Below are positions 43,745-54,000 of a DNA stretch of 64,000 bases, in pieces. The translations under genes and the position numbers were made by a program. Origin of the DNA: Ampullaceana balthica (Eukaryota > Mollusca > Gastropoda > Lymnaeidae); NCBI GenBank assembly GCA_944989445.1, contig CALYLW010000544.1:62001-126000 (forward strand). Reading direction: 5' to 3'. Under the pieces are notes generated by a model that ran no database searches, was not told the DNA's origin, and saw only the letters and a program-made list of their open reading frames with translations. Numbering within the stretch: the first letter of the stretch is position 1; every line of letters starts with the position of its first letter.

Positions 43745-45380
43745 TTAGGCTCAAAATTTCAGATAAATCGAATGTACCTTAATTAAATCTATGAATTTTT
43801 AGATAATCTTTATTTATCTCTATGTAACATGTTAAATCTTTTTGCTATAGTGTCGTGGTGCGTATTATATTGAACAACCTTTCCTGTCGCGCAATAAGGT
43901 GCGTATTTTATTGACAACACTTTTTATAAACATATTACTTATCGGTGCGCATTATATTAAACATGTTTTACGACACATAACTACAATTTTGTATTTTTGG
44001 ATGGTCTTGCGCTGCGTATTATAATGAACATTTCTTTAGTTACGCCTCGTACATAAAGGATTTATAGTCAAAAACTTGGTTTTTTTAACGGGTTTTTAAA
44101 AATATATATAAATAGTTTTTGTGAGTTAAGACTGATAACGTCATAATATTTCCTCGGGCGTCATAAACCATTGCAGTTATAGCTGCTACTTAGTCGTGAA
44201 GGGCGAGGAGAGAAAAACAGCGAGAAGGGGGAGAGAATCACAGAGTTATGTATAAACACTAGAGACCGAGAGGCCGTTTAAGGACCCGGCAGATCAGCGT
44301 GATTCAGAATGTATACCTTTCCTTAGAATGTATACCTTTCCTTCTTTTTTTAAATCCTTTATATTAACTCGTGGTGTCTGCGGCCGACCGACCGACCTTG
44401 CTTGCTTGCTTGCTTGCTTGCTTGTCGCCAAAACTTTTGATCGATTTTTAACCCACTTGCTCGCAAGATAGCGAGCTGAAATTTTGCAGGCAGTTTCGTA
44501 CCGATAATAAAAACAATGTATCAAAATTTCAGATCGATCGCATGTACCGTAATTAAATTATTGATTTTTTAGATTATTTTTTTTAATCCTATGTATCATG
44601 CTATTTTTTGAGATAGAGCGTCGCGGTGCGTATTATATTGAACAACCTTTCTGTCGCGCAATAAGGTGCGTATTTTATTGACAGCTCTTTTTATAAACAT
44701 ATTCCTGATCGGTGCGTATTATATTAAACATGTTTTACGACACAACTTCAATTTTGTATTTCTGGATGGTCTGGCGCTGCGTATTATAATGAACATTCTT
44801 TTAGTTACTTCTCGTACATAAAGGATTTATAGTCAAAAACTTGGTTTTTTACGGGTTTTTCTTATTATTTACTTCTTTTTTTAAATCCTTTATATTAACT
44901 CGTGGTGTCTGCGGCGGACCTTGCTTGCTTGCTTGCTTGTCGCCAAAACTTTTGATCGATTTTTAACCCACTTGCTCGCAAGATAGCGAGCTGAAATTTT
45001 GCAGGCAGTTTCGTACCGATGATAAAAACAATGTATCAAAATTTCAGATCGATCGCATGTACCGTAATTAAATTATTGATTTTTTAGATTATTTTATTTA
45101 TTCCTATGTATCATGCTATTTTTTGAGATAGAGCGTCGCGGTGCGTATTATATTGAACAACCTTTCTGTCGCGCAATAAGGTGCGTATTTTATTGACAGC
45201 TCTTTTTATAAACATATTCCTGATCGGTGCGCATTATATTAAACACGTTTTACGACACAACTGCAATTTTGTATTTCTGGATGGTCTGGCGCTGCGTATT
45301 ATAATGAACATTCTTTTAATTACTTCTCGTACATAAAGGATTTATAGTCAAAAACTTGGTTTTTTACGGGTTGTTTTTAT
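43745..45380. repeat. tandem cluster of the GATCGATC repeat family, opposite orientation
   Basis: The block containing GGTGCGTATTATATTGAAC and ATAAGGTGCGTATTTTATTG occurs at about 43856, 44633 and 45139. The last two are about 503 bp apart and nearly identical. TATCAAAATTTCAGATCGAT is the reverse complement of the motif repeated at 20.9-22.7 kb. Each block ends with AAGGATTTATAGTCAAAAAC. (CTTG)n runs lie at 44397-44424 and 44919-44940. Confidence 0.82.
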
Positions 45381-46399
45381 TTTTTATCAATCGTTCAATA
45401 ACACATCTAAGGTATTCATATCACTTTTAAATAAATTTAAGAATATTTGTTTTAATATGTGGTATATTATCAAATATGGGAAAGATTTTAAGAAAATAAA
45501 TATAGACGGCTCGGCTGAGACAGTTACAAGACAATTAACCAATCATCACCTTCGTAAGATCGTGCCACAGCTAATCTACGCCGTCGATACTACCCATGTA
45601 AAATTGAGACGCAGCCATCAACTGTCAGATGATGAGGAGATAAAGTGGTAAAATCATCGTGTTGGCATGAGTTAATAGAGGTACTTACTACAAGTGGTTT
45701 TTTTTAAAAATCTGGTTATTGAATTCAATCTTAGACACATCATGTGGTTAAATAGAGGATAGTTGCTTCAAGCTGCTATCTGAGTTGAATCCTCATTAAC
45801 GCCTGTGAAATATTTAGGGTATGTATGAGCCGGACAAGGCGTCACAAAACAACGAACGTGACGTCTTGTCAGGCTCATACATACCTTGTTTGCAAGTTAT
45901 CTATCTACTTATCTATAAGCCTGATTGCAGTCTCACCCAAATTTTGTGAAATATTTACGATACTTATTTGTTAGCATAGATTTTGAAATGTTATACACTT
46001 TATAAAGCAATCATTTTTTAAAGTCCGTTTTTAAATTATCAGGTACAAATAACCCCACGATACACAGGAAAATAAATTGCGCTTCAATGAACATTGTTTT
46101 AGGGTTATTACCAAATCTAGAGGGCACGTTTCGTTTGCTCCAGAGGCATTTTCAGCGTTTGTTTCTTAATTTATCCCCACAAACTTATTTTTGGGCCCGA
46201 AAAAGTGCCAACTTGTTCCGTTTTCTTAACATTCACGGTAACATTTTAATTTCCTTTAGTTTTGAAATGGCAATGATGAGACTTTGCAACGAACATCATC
46301 ACATTTTATTTGTTGAACGTAAAAGAAACTAGGTACGTTTATACTCGCAGCTCGAGATAACCGCAATCATAGACTGACTTTGGTGGTTCTATTTAACCA
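45381..46399. other. upstream region of the GPCR
   Basis: There is no clear gene. The 64-codon frame at 45457-45651 shows no recognisable domain. A near-perfect hairpin lies at 45818-45885. CTATTTAA at 46387-46394, directly followed by CCAAT at 46397, looks TATA/CCAAT-like but sits too close to the first ATG to be a convincing promoter for it. Confidence 0.4.
45818..45885. repeat. 28-bp-arm hairpin
   Basis: The left arm GGTATGTATGAGCC...GGCGTCAC and the right arm GTGACGTC...GGCTCATACATACC are 26 of 28 complementary. The spacer is 12 nt. Confidence 0.9.
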
Positions 46400-47572
46400 A
46401 TGGAGTCAACAGACGTTTACCATGCCGCCAAAACCACAACTCACAGACCCGCCGTCTACGCCCCCCACCAATTCTTCGCCGAGGATATCATGGCGACGAG
46501 CGAACAGCGCCGAATCGCCGAAATCGTCCTCGAGCTCACCATCGACTTCACCATCTCCCTCCTCGGGATCTTCACTAACATCATCATCGTCGTCGTCTTC
46601 GCCAGGCAGGGCTTCAAGGACAGCATGAGCATCTCCATGACAACCGTGGCCCTCTGGGATCTGGTCAAGAGCCTGGGTGGGTTCATGCAGCGGCTGGCCG
46701 GGCCTATGGTCCTGTTCTCCCCGGCCGCGGCCAAGAGCTGGGCCAACCTCTCGGTGATGGTCTTCAACTACCTCGTCTCCGTCACGTGCTACGTCACGAG
46801 CGTGCTGGCCGCGTACGTCGCCGTGGAGCGGTGCCTGTGCGTCACGGTCCCCCTGAAGGTCAAGTGGCTGCTCACGCCCAAGACCGCGCTGGTCGTCTGC
46901 GTCGCGATATCCGCCGTCGTCTTCGGCAGCTTCTTCGTCATCTTCTTCATCTACGACGTGTTCTGGGTGTTCGACCCGACCTTCAACCAGACGGTGGCCG
47001 TCTTCGAGTACAACTCCTTCTCGGTCAACAACACCGGCTTGTTCGGCTACTACAACATGTCCGGGACCATGTGGCCGCTGGTCAGTCTGGTTGTTATTGT
47101 CGTCTCCACGGTGATCATCAGCTACAAGCTAAGGAAATCGGCCGAGTTTCGCAATCGGACCAAATCGGCGTCCGGCACGCCAATCTCAGGGTCCGGGGAA
47201 CGACTTCGGCCCCAGCGATCCACAAAGAAAAGTGACAAGGACAAAGGTAAAACAACGGTCATTTCCAGGAGGGACCAACAGGTCGTCAAAATGCTGCTGG
47301 TCATCATAGGCGTGTACATTGTACACCTGGCTCCGCGCGTGGCCAACTACCTGGCCAAGTACCTGGTCTTCGATTACTACTACCTTCGGAAGTATCATAA
47401 CCTGTTCTCCATAGTGGCCTACGTCGTGTTCGTCTTTGACTTCATCAACGGTTCGATAAATCTCTTCATATTTTTCTCGATGAGCACCGCCTTCAGAAAG
47501 ACCACACTGGAGCTGCTACAGTGTCGTTGCAATCAGTCGGCCACACAGAAGAGAGTTAATTCTCGGGTTTAG
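46400..47572 (+). CDS. rhodopsin-class GPCR, orphan, intronless
   Basis: This single exon of 390 codons encodes a seven-helix receptor for an unknown ligand at the plasma membrane. Visible landmarks are TM1 about 44-68 with GIFTN (N60 as 1.50), TM2 about 76-98 with D87 (2.50), TM3 about 120-142 ending in ERC (143-145) in place of DRY, TM4 160-184, TM5 222-243, TM6 295-318 with P312 in HLAPR, and TM7 334-358 with NGSINLFIFF where NPxxY is degenerate. C375 and C377 follow helix 8 and could be palmitoylated. Sequons N116, N196, N210 and N219 suit extracellular positions. No cysteine is found at 3.25 or in loop 2, so the usual disulfide is absent. The second ATG (46490, ATCATGGCG) has a better Kozak context than the first, so the protein may start at residue 31. 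The style fits invertebrate peptide or chemosensory-type orphan receptors. The exact subfamily is not assigned. Confidence 0.93.
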   Translation: MESTDVYHAAKTTTHRPAVYAPHQFFAEDIMATSEQRRIAEIVLELTIDFTISLLGIFTNIIIVVVFARQGFKDSMSISMTTVALWDLVKSLGGFMQRLAGPMVLFSPAAAKSWANLSVMVFNYLVSVTCYVTSVLAAYVAVERCLCVTVPLKVKWLLTPKTALVVCVAISAVVFGSFFVIFFIYDVFWVFDPTFNQTVAVFEYNSFSVNNTGLFGYYNMSGTMWPLVSLVVIVVSTVIISYKLRKSAEFRNRTKSASGTPISGSGERLRPQRSTKKSDKDKGKTTVISRRDQQVVKMLLVIIGVYIVHLAPRVANYLAKYLVFDYYYLRKYHNLFSIVAYVVFVFDFINGSINLFIFFSMSTAFRKTTLELLQCRCNQSATQKRVNSRV

Positions 47573-50500
47573 GTAGAGAGTTTCTGTGTAGAATCAACTG
47601 ACGTATCAAAGTATTTTTGTGTAATACATTTTGAAGAAATTTTGTTTAACACTATACCTCTCAAGTTAGTAATTAGAGCAAGGGAAAAAAGTCATAAAAG
47701 CGTTTTACTCACATGAAGCTTAATATTTTACTGCTACACTATTTAGTTATAAGACATTTGACTTCTATATTATCTTATCTGTTACAGACGCTCCTTCAAT
47801 ACAGAAAATTAGTGCTTCTAAATCTATACCCACTGAGCATTCCTCACTATTGTTTGGCTAAAAGACATTTGACTTCTATATCATTGAGCTGTAAGAAATT
47901 TTCCACTAACATACTGTAATAGCTGTGCGATCTTTTACCACTATATTAATTAGAGGTAGAGATATTTTACTATCATTAACTTAACTACTTAGCAGTAAAG
48001 ATTTTGCAATTATAATTAAAACAAATTTGCATAAAGCTTGTAATGACTTTCTAAGGAAAGGAAGAGTTGCATACACTTGATATCACAGATACAAACTTAA
48101 TATCATTAAGAAAGGTTGAGATAAATTAAAACTTCAGCTATTTTTGTACTAACTAAAGACTGTATACAGTGACATGCTTTTAGTGTTGTTTTTTTTAATA
48201 TAAAAACACGAACACTCGACATTTGAATATCTTTTTTATTATTTTAACTTTCTTGGCCTAAGAGATATCATACGTGGAGTCAATAACTTGAAATATTCCA
48301 ACACAAGATCATGAAGGATAAACACTGTTGATATTTTGTATAAAGATCATGAAGGCTACACAGTGTTGACATGTTGTGTAAAGATCATGGAGGAGACACA
48401 CTGTTGACATGTTGTGTAAAGATCATGTGCTGCACTGCCTCAAAGCGTTTGACAGTTTGTTGTTTTTTTTGCTATGTATTTGAATCAGCACGCCTCACAA
48501 CATGCGCAGTGAAACCACAAAACAGAGTAGACAACAATCAGAATATTTACAGCATGAAAGATAACTTGTCCTTGATTCAACAAATGAGGAAAACATTGGA
48601 CAGTAAAAAGTCTGATTTCAAAAACTGAAACAATATAATAATAGATGGCTCAAGACAAGAGCTTTCCTCAGAAATCTCTAAGTTATTCCGGAAACTAAAT
48701 GAAATACTCTTAAAAGATTGACAAATTTTCATGTGTAAAATTGAATTTGATAACAATTAGTTATTGCTAAAGAAATTTTTAAAGATAACGGTATACTTTT
48801 TTTTGTTTTAAATTTAAGGCCGCCTTATAAGTACATTATATGTAGAGATTTTTTTTTCCCTTCTTCAATTGTGGAATCAAGATCAAGTATAACTACAGAG
48901 TATTTACAAGCACTCAGAGCATAAAGACTAAATAATGGTTAACCATCAGGTAGATCAATAGCAAAATAATAAAACAGTACGGTTTCGTTACATGGCTGGC
49001 AGTAGATGCTGCCTTTTTATTTTAATCTTAACTGCAGTTGATTCCAAATTGATTTTTTGGGGGTTTCTGGCCTTCATTTATTTTAATGTGATTTTCTAAT
49101 CCAAATTTATGTTTGTTACCCTTTGGATCCACAGTTGTGGGGGAAACTGTTGAATACAAGAAGCGATTCCTAACACCAGCGACATTGAAAATTGCTCTTT
49201 ATTAACAGAACTACCTCTTTTTTTTATTAATCATTTTACAATTCTGGAAAAAAAAATTAATGGCAACTCGTTCTTTTTTTCTGTTTTTTTTGGCAGCATC
49301 CGAGAAAAAATAGAAATTGACTAAGCAAGCTAGCAAAGATAGACTTCACAGTCATCTTAAATAGGTGTTATCAAACAGTGTATTGAAAATGATTTTGAGC
49401 AAGACTGAGTTCTGAAGGTTTCAGATGCAGGCTCATATGGCTAATTTACTTTGATTGGCATTTGCGTATCTTTTGCTCACAAAATTTTTTTGTAAAGAAC
49501 AAGTGTTATACCATCAAAAATCAATAACGATATCCAAAACAAAAAATAAAGGATTCACAATATAATGCTAACACTTATATGATAACATGTAAGATATTTA
49601 TTTTTATGAAGGGCTGAATGAATGAATATTACTAAGACAAGTAGTTAGTAGTTTAAGTATTTCATGAAGGAATGTAGAAAAAAAAAGTTATATTGTTCTT
49701 TTAGCTGTTACGACATTTAAAATTTCTTTTACTTGTTGGGGTAAAGGGTGGTGAGGCGGTACTCAGTTAAGAGATTTTTTCTAGACATTTAAGTTTATCG
49801 GCAATAAAAAAAATTCAAGTAAAAAGCATTACATTTTACAAAAAAGAACAAATGAATAAAATAATTTACAAAATAAACTCAAATTTACAAACAAAACAAA
49901 AACTAAAAAAGTATATCTTAAATATTTTGAAGATTAAACGGCAATAATAAAAAATGCCTTAATTACATAAAGTGACGACAGCTTGTTACGTTCAATTACC
50001 TGAAATTTACACAATTTTATACTTTTGATATTTCTTTATGACTCATTTTAGCAAAGGAAAAGAAATTTTAAAAATAAAAATGAAGTTTCTCTTATCATAA
50101 TCTGAAAGATAAGATGTCATCAAACCTCAATGGAAACACACACACAAAAAAACTATATATGTGCAAACATGATGAATTTTATTTCAAATTTGTATGTGCG
50201 GCTACGCGCCTGACATCTCTGCACTGTCTACATTCGACGTGGTAGTACACAAATTATGATAAAGCTGTACTGAATATTTAGTGCACAAATAACAGAAGTG
50301 GGCTCAGACAGCTGAGAGCAAAAAATTACAGGTCTCAGTGAGACATTTACAGGTCTTAAAAATAAAGATAATATTAAGTATATCAAGGGAAACAAGTGAT
50401 GTTTGAAGATATAAAGTTATCTGCTCATGACCACAATTTTTAATTTATCATGCTGATAGTTGTTTTTTTTAATTTATCTCTTCCCTTTATGCATATGTCT

Positions 50501-50888
50501 GTTGCAATTTTTTTTTAATCGTTATGAAGGCCAAATATTGCATTATTAAGACATTTGCAGATGAAAAATATCAAGAGAAGTCACAAATTAGTTGTTGGGC
50601 ATTTGAAAACATTTTTTTGTAATTGTTAACTTTAAGAGGTCCTAAAAGGTAATTAGAAGAGACTGTAATAACAAATAAATATAGATATTATTTGATGCTT
50701 CTAAATGTTTCTCTTTCTTATGTGTTTTTAAGAATATCAATGATCGGTAAATTTTACATTTCTCACTAGGTTAAGAGACACACAAAAAATCATTCCTCAC
50801 AGGTAAAATTGTTTTCTCTGCATCAACCTGTGGACGTTCCTCATTACCGTTAAAGCAGGTCGTAATATCCCCTCACGTGATTTCTGGC
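47573..50888. other. region between GPCR and SERINC 3' end
   Basis: AT-rich. It includes a LINE/SINE tail remnant (TTATCTTATCTGTTACAGAC at 47771) and a short imperfect repeat of AAGATCATG(A/G)AGG at about 48306-48428. It probably holds the 3' UTRs of both convergent genes. Candidate AATAAA hexamers are too common here to choose one. No further gene is seen. Confidence 0.45.
47768..47820 (-). mobile_element. LINE/SINE 3'-tail remnant
   Basis: TTATCTTATCTGTTACAGAC followed by GCTCCTTCAATACAG matches the shared tail of the copies at 34722, 42463 and 58113. The rest of the element is gone. Confidence 0.65.
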
Positions 50889-51027
50889 TTAGCCAAAGTC
50901 CCTACCGCTTAAAACTGCCGGGGCGATCAGAGTCCAGACGTAGAGGATGATGCAGAGCCAACTGGACGATATCTTGACCCACACAGAGGCCATGTTGGAG
51001 TTTAGGTGCTTCACATCAGATGTGGGA
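50889..51027 (-). CDS. SERINC: SERINC last coding exon
   Basis: Acceptor CCACCCCTCAG before 51027. It reads [20 protein letters not shown], then [19 protein letters not shown] and SGRDFG, with stop TAA at 50891-50889. The C-terminal R-D-F-(D/G) ending is conserved in the family. Confidence 0.95.
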
Positions 51028-54000
51028 CTGAGGGGTGGACAGAAAAAAATAAATGGTATTAACTTTAAAGCCAGATGATGGAGAGCTGGGGTAGAGAGAC
51101 CAGTAGTAACTGAGAGCCATTTTAAAATATAAAAAGATTGTTGAGAGCCGCATTGAAGCACTATTGGTCATTAAACCTGGATTGGAAATCTTCCAGTAAT
51201 CCTTGTAACATATCTTTAATAAATTGTACGCAAGCCGCAATGATTGTGAAAATACATAAATATCTAAGTACAGTGGAACCACTCATAACAAGTTTAATTC
51301 ATTCCAGAGTCTTACTCGTTAAGCGAAACACTCGTTTTTTTGTAGGTTTGACTGTAATAAGTAAATTGAAAAAACAATACCATTAAATACCTATATAAAT
51401 ATCTGAATTAAATGAGATTTTCAATAATACCCAATTATTGTTTACCTTGTTTTTTTATTTTTTTTAGCTTGAAGAAAATTTAAATGTTGATTTCATAATT
51501 TGCGATGTGAAAGGGACGGGACATTAAATAATTAATACAGTTAAGGGTAGCAAAAAGAATATGTGGTGTCTTTCTGGTTGGGATTCTAAGAAAGTGTATT
51601 ATTTGTTCTATGCCCACTAGCAATATTAATCCACAGGACAGCTGCTCTCTATCTTTAATGATTGATGGGGCTATGAAAACTTGCAGTGTTATTTGCATGA
51701 CAGCTACTGATCTCTTTAACATTTAAAGAATCTATCGCCCATAGACATGGTGATCCACATAATAAATGCCATCAATTTAGTATTTAAAGAGCATTTGCCC
51801 CTTTCAGACTCATCCACTTGATAGGGGTTCGAATCAAAACTATTTTGCATCTCTCAGACACCCCCCCCCACACACACTCTTTTACCTGAACCAGTTGGTC
51901 AGTGTCATCATGATGTAAAGGGAGGCCAGTAGCAGCATGAAGTGGTAGAAGCTGTAGGAGTAGGCCACTCCGTCCTCTTCATTGTCCCAGACCTTCTGTC
52001 CCCGCTCAGAATCAGCATCACTGTCTGAGCTCCCTGCAAGACACAGAGTCGAACAAGTCAAAAACGGGATTTATGCTTGACACTACGACATATTTATACA
52101 TTCCTAGTTTTATTAACCACTCATGGCTATTGATTTTGACAGCATAAAATATAATAGAGAAAACCGGGGGGAAAAAAAACATATGAATTCTTTCAAATGG
52201 ATTAAATCTTTTGATGAGAATGACGAAAACAGCCCTGCACAGAAGGGATACATTTTAAGAGATCATCTTTAAAAATTTTACAAAATGGAATATTAATGTT
52301 TCAAGTGAAGTAACAAACAAAATCTTTTACATTGAAAATAAAGGAGGACAGAATTATATCCCTTTAAAGAATGGTCTTGTTGTCCCCCATCATTAATTTA
52401 TGACATGGAATAGTACCTCAATCTTAAATTGTGACCCCCCGTGACTTGCAAGGTTATTAATCTTTAAAAAAATACTAAGTCCATGTTGTTGTTTTTTAAC
52501 TTACAATAAAGAAAAAAAATGAAAATGTAATATTCTATTAAAAAGCTGTCATTCACATTTTTTTTAAATTTAGTATTATTAAGTATATAAGAAAATAAGA
52601 AATTGCTGCTGTAAATAAAACAGTAACAACATTAAAGATTGCACTGAGCACCAGCTGAAATTAATTAATATATAATTTATAAAAATGCAATGATAGATGA
52701 ATGTCATTGCATAATTTCTAGTTTGGCAGCAGTTTCACAAGAAAGGTCCTTTAAGAAAAAGCCATTATAATTTGAATTTCATTTGTAGCAATAATAATGG
52801 TTTTAAAGGATGCTCTTTGGTATGGTGGGGTGGGTTGTCAGCACTAATAAATGAACCACAGCAAACCACTCCTCCAATTCAACTGGAAATTTAAGCCATT
52901 TTGTATATAATAATGAAACTTAACGCACTCAAGATGAGTTGCGTTTTTTTTTAAAGTAGCCAGCATTAATGCAAAGTAAAATTAGAGGCAGCCTATTAAA
53001 TTATTTTCAGGTAATCAAAATAAAAAACATGAATTAAAAATTAAAACATTTAGTCTTTATAATTGATTATATAATCATTTACATATTAATCACCTGGCAA
53101 GCTGCACTCATGGGAAGTTAAAAAGGATTCTTTGCATCACAGACTTAAATCAAAGACAGTGTATATTTTCTGTGTACTTTTGTTCAAACCCTCGATATTA
53201 ACACATATTCATAACAAAATCTTCTATAATTTCTACAATGGATGTCACAGCGGCATGCAGCTCAAAAGTAAAGCATATTTGGCTATGTGTTAAGTGTTAA
53301 AACATCTCAAGGGTAGCAATGGCATATTAGCTAAGCTTAGAGGGAAGTTATTGAAAACACTAAAAAATATAAAATAACTTTTTGCTTCAATAATACAACT
53401 CTGCACTGTTAGGGAAGTTCATTTTTTTTTAAAATTAATCTGTGCTCCAAATGTGTGAGTTGACGACATTGTGGTACAAATAACTGCATTCAAAATTTAA
53501 TAAAAACTGTTTGATATCTTGATCTTCCTAAACAAATTTAAATTATAAGTTTGGATAAATAAAAATTTACACTTTAAAATCTATCACTTTAAATTTCATA
53601 AATAGTGTAGACCACAAAGGATTTCAATTTTATTTTGAAACAATAAAAGGAGCAGAACGCATTTTTCTGTCTTCACTTTTCTTTAATTTATATTCTTATC
53701 TGGATATGACTTATGATATAATACTTTGTTATTTTATGCAAATTATGACATCTTCAACCATAATATCCACCCAAGTGTCTACAGATCAGATGGTGTTTGG
53801 ACACCAGGAGAGTTTTCTGTGATCACACTTTCAAAAGAATTGGATATTGCTAAATGCTTTGTGCATAAGAAAACAAAGCTGATCATAGCCAGGGCTGGAT
53901 TTACGTATAGGCCCTATGACTTAGGGTCCCCACTTTCTTGGGGGCCCCCTAAAAAATGAGCAAATGTCATATTCGTCACTGACTTACAATACCTGGACTT

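Noticed and set aside
46456..47398. Additional frames overlapping the GPCR on both strands
   Set aside because: High GC at third positions removes stop codons in other frames. Only the 46400 frame encodes seven helices.
53726..53959. 77-codon plus-strand frame inside the SERINC gene
   Set aside because: Its 3' part runs into the terminal repeat of the MITE at 53890. It has no homology that I can see and lies in an intron on the opposite strand.
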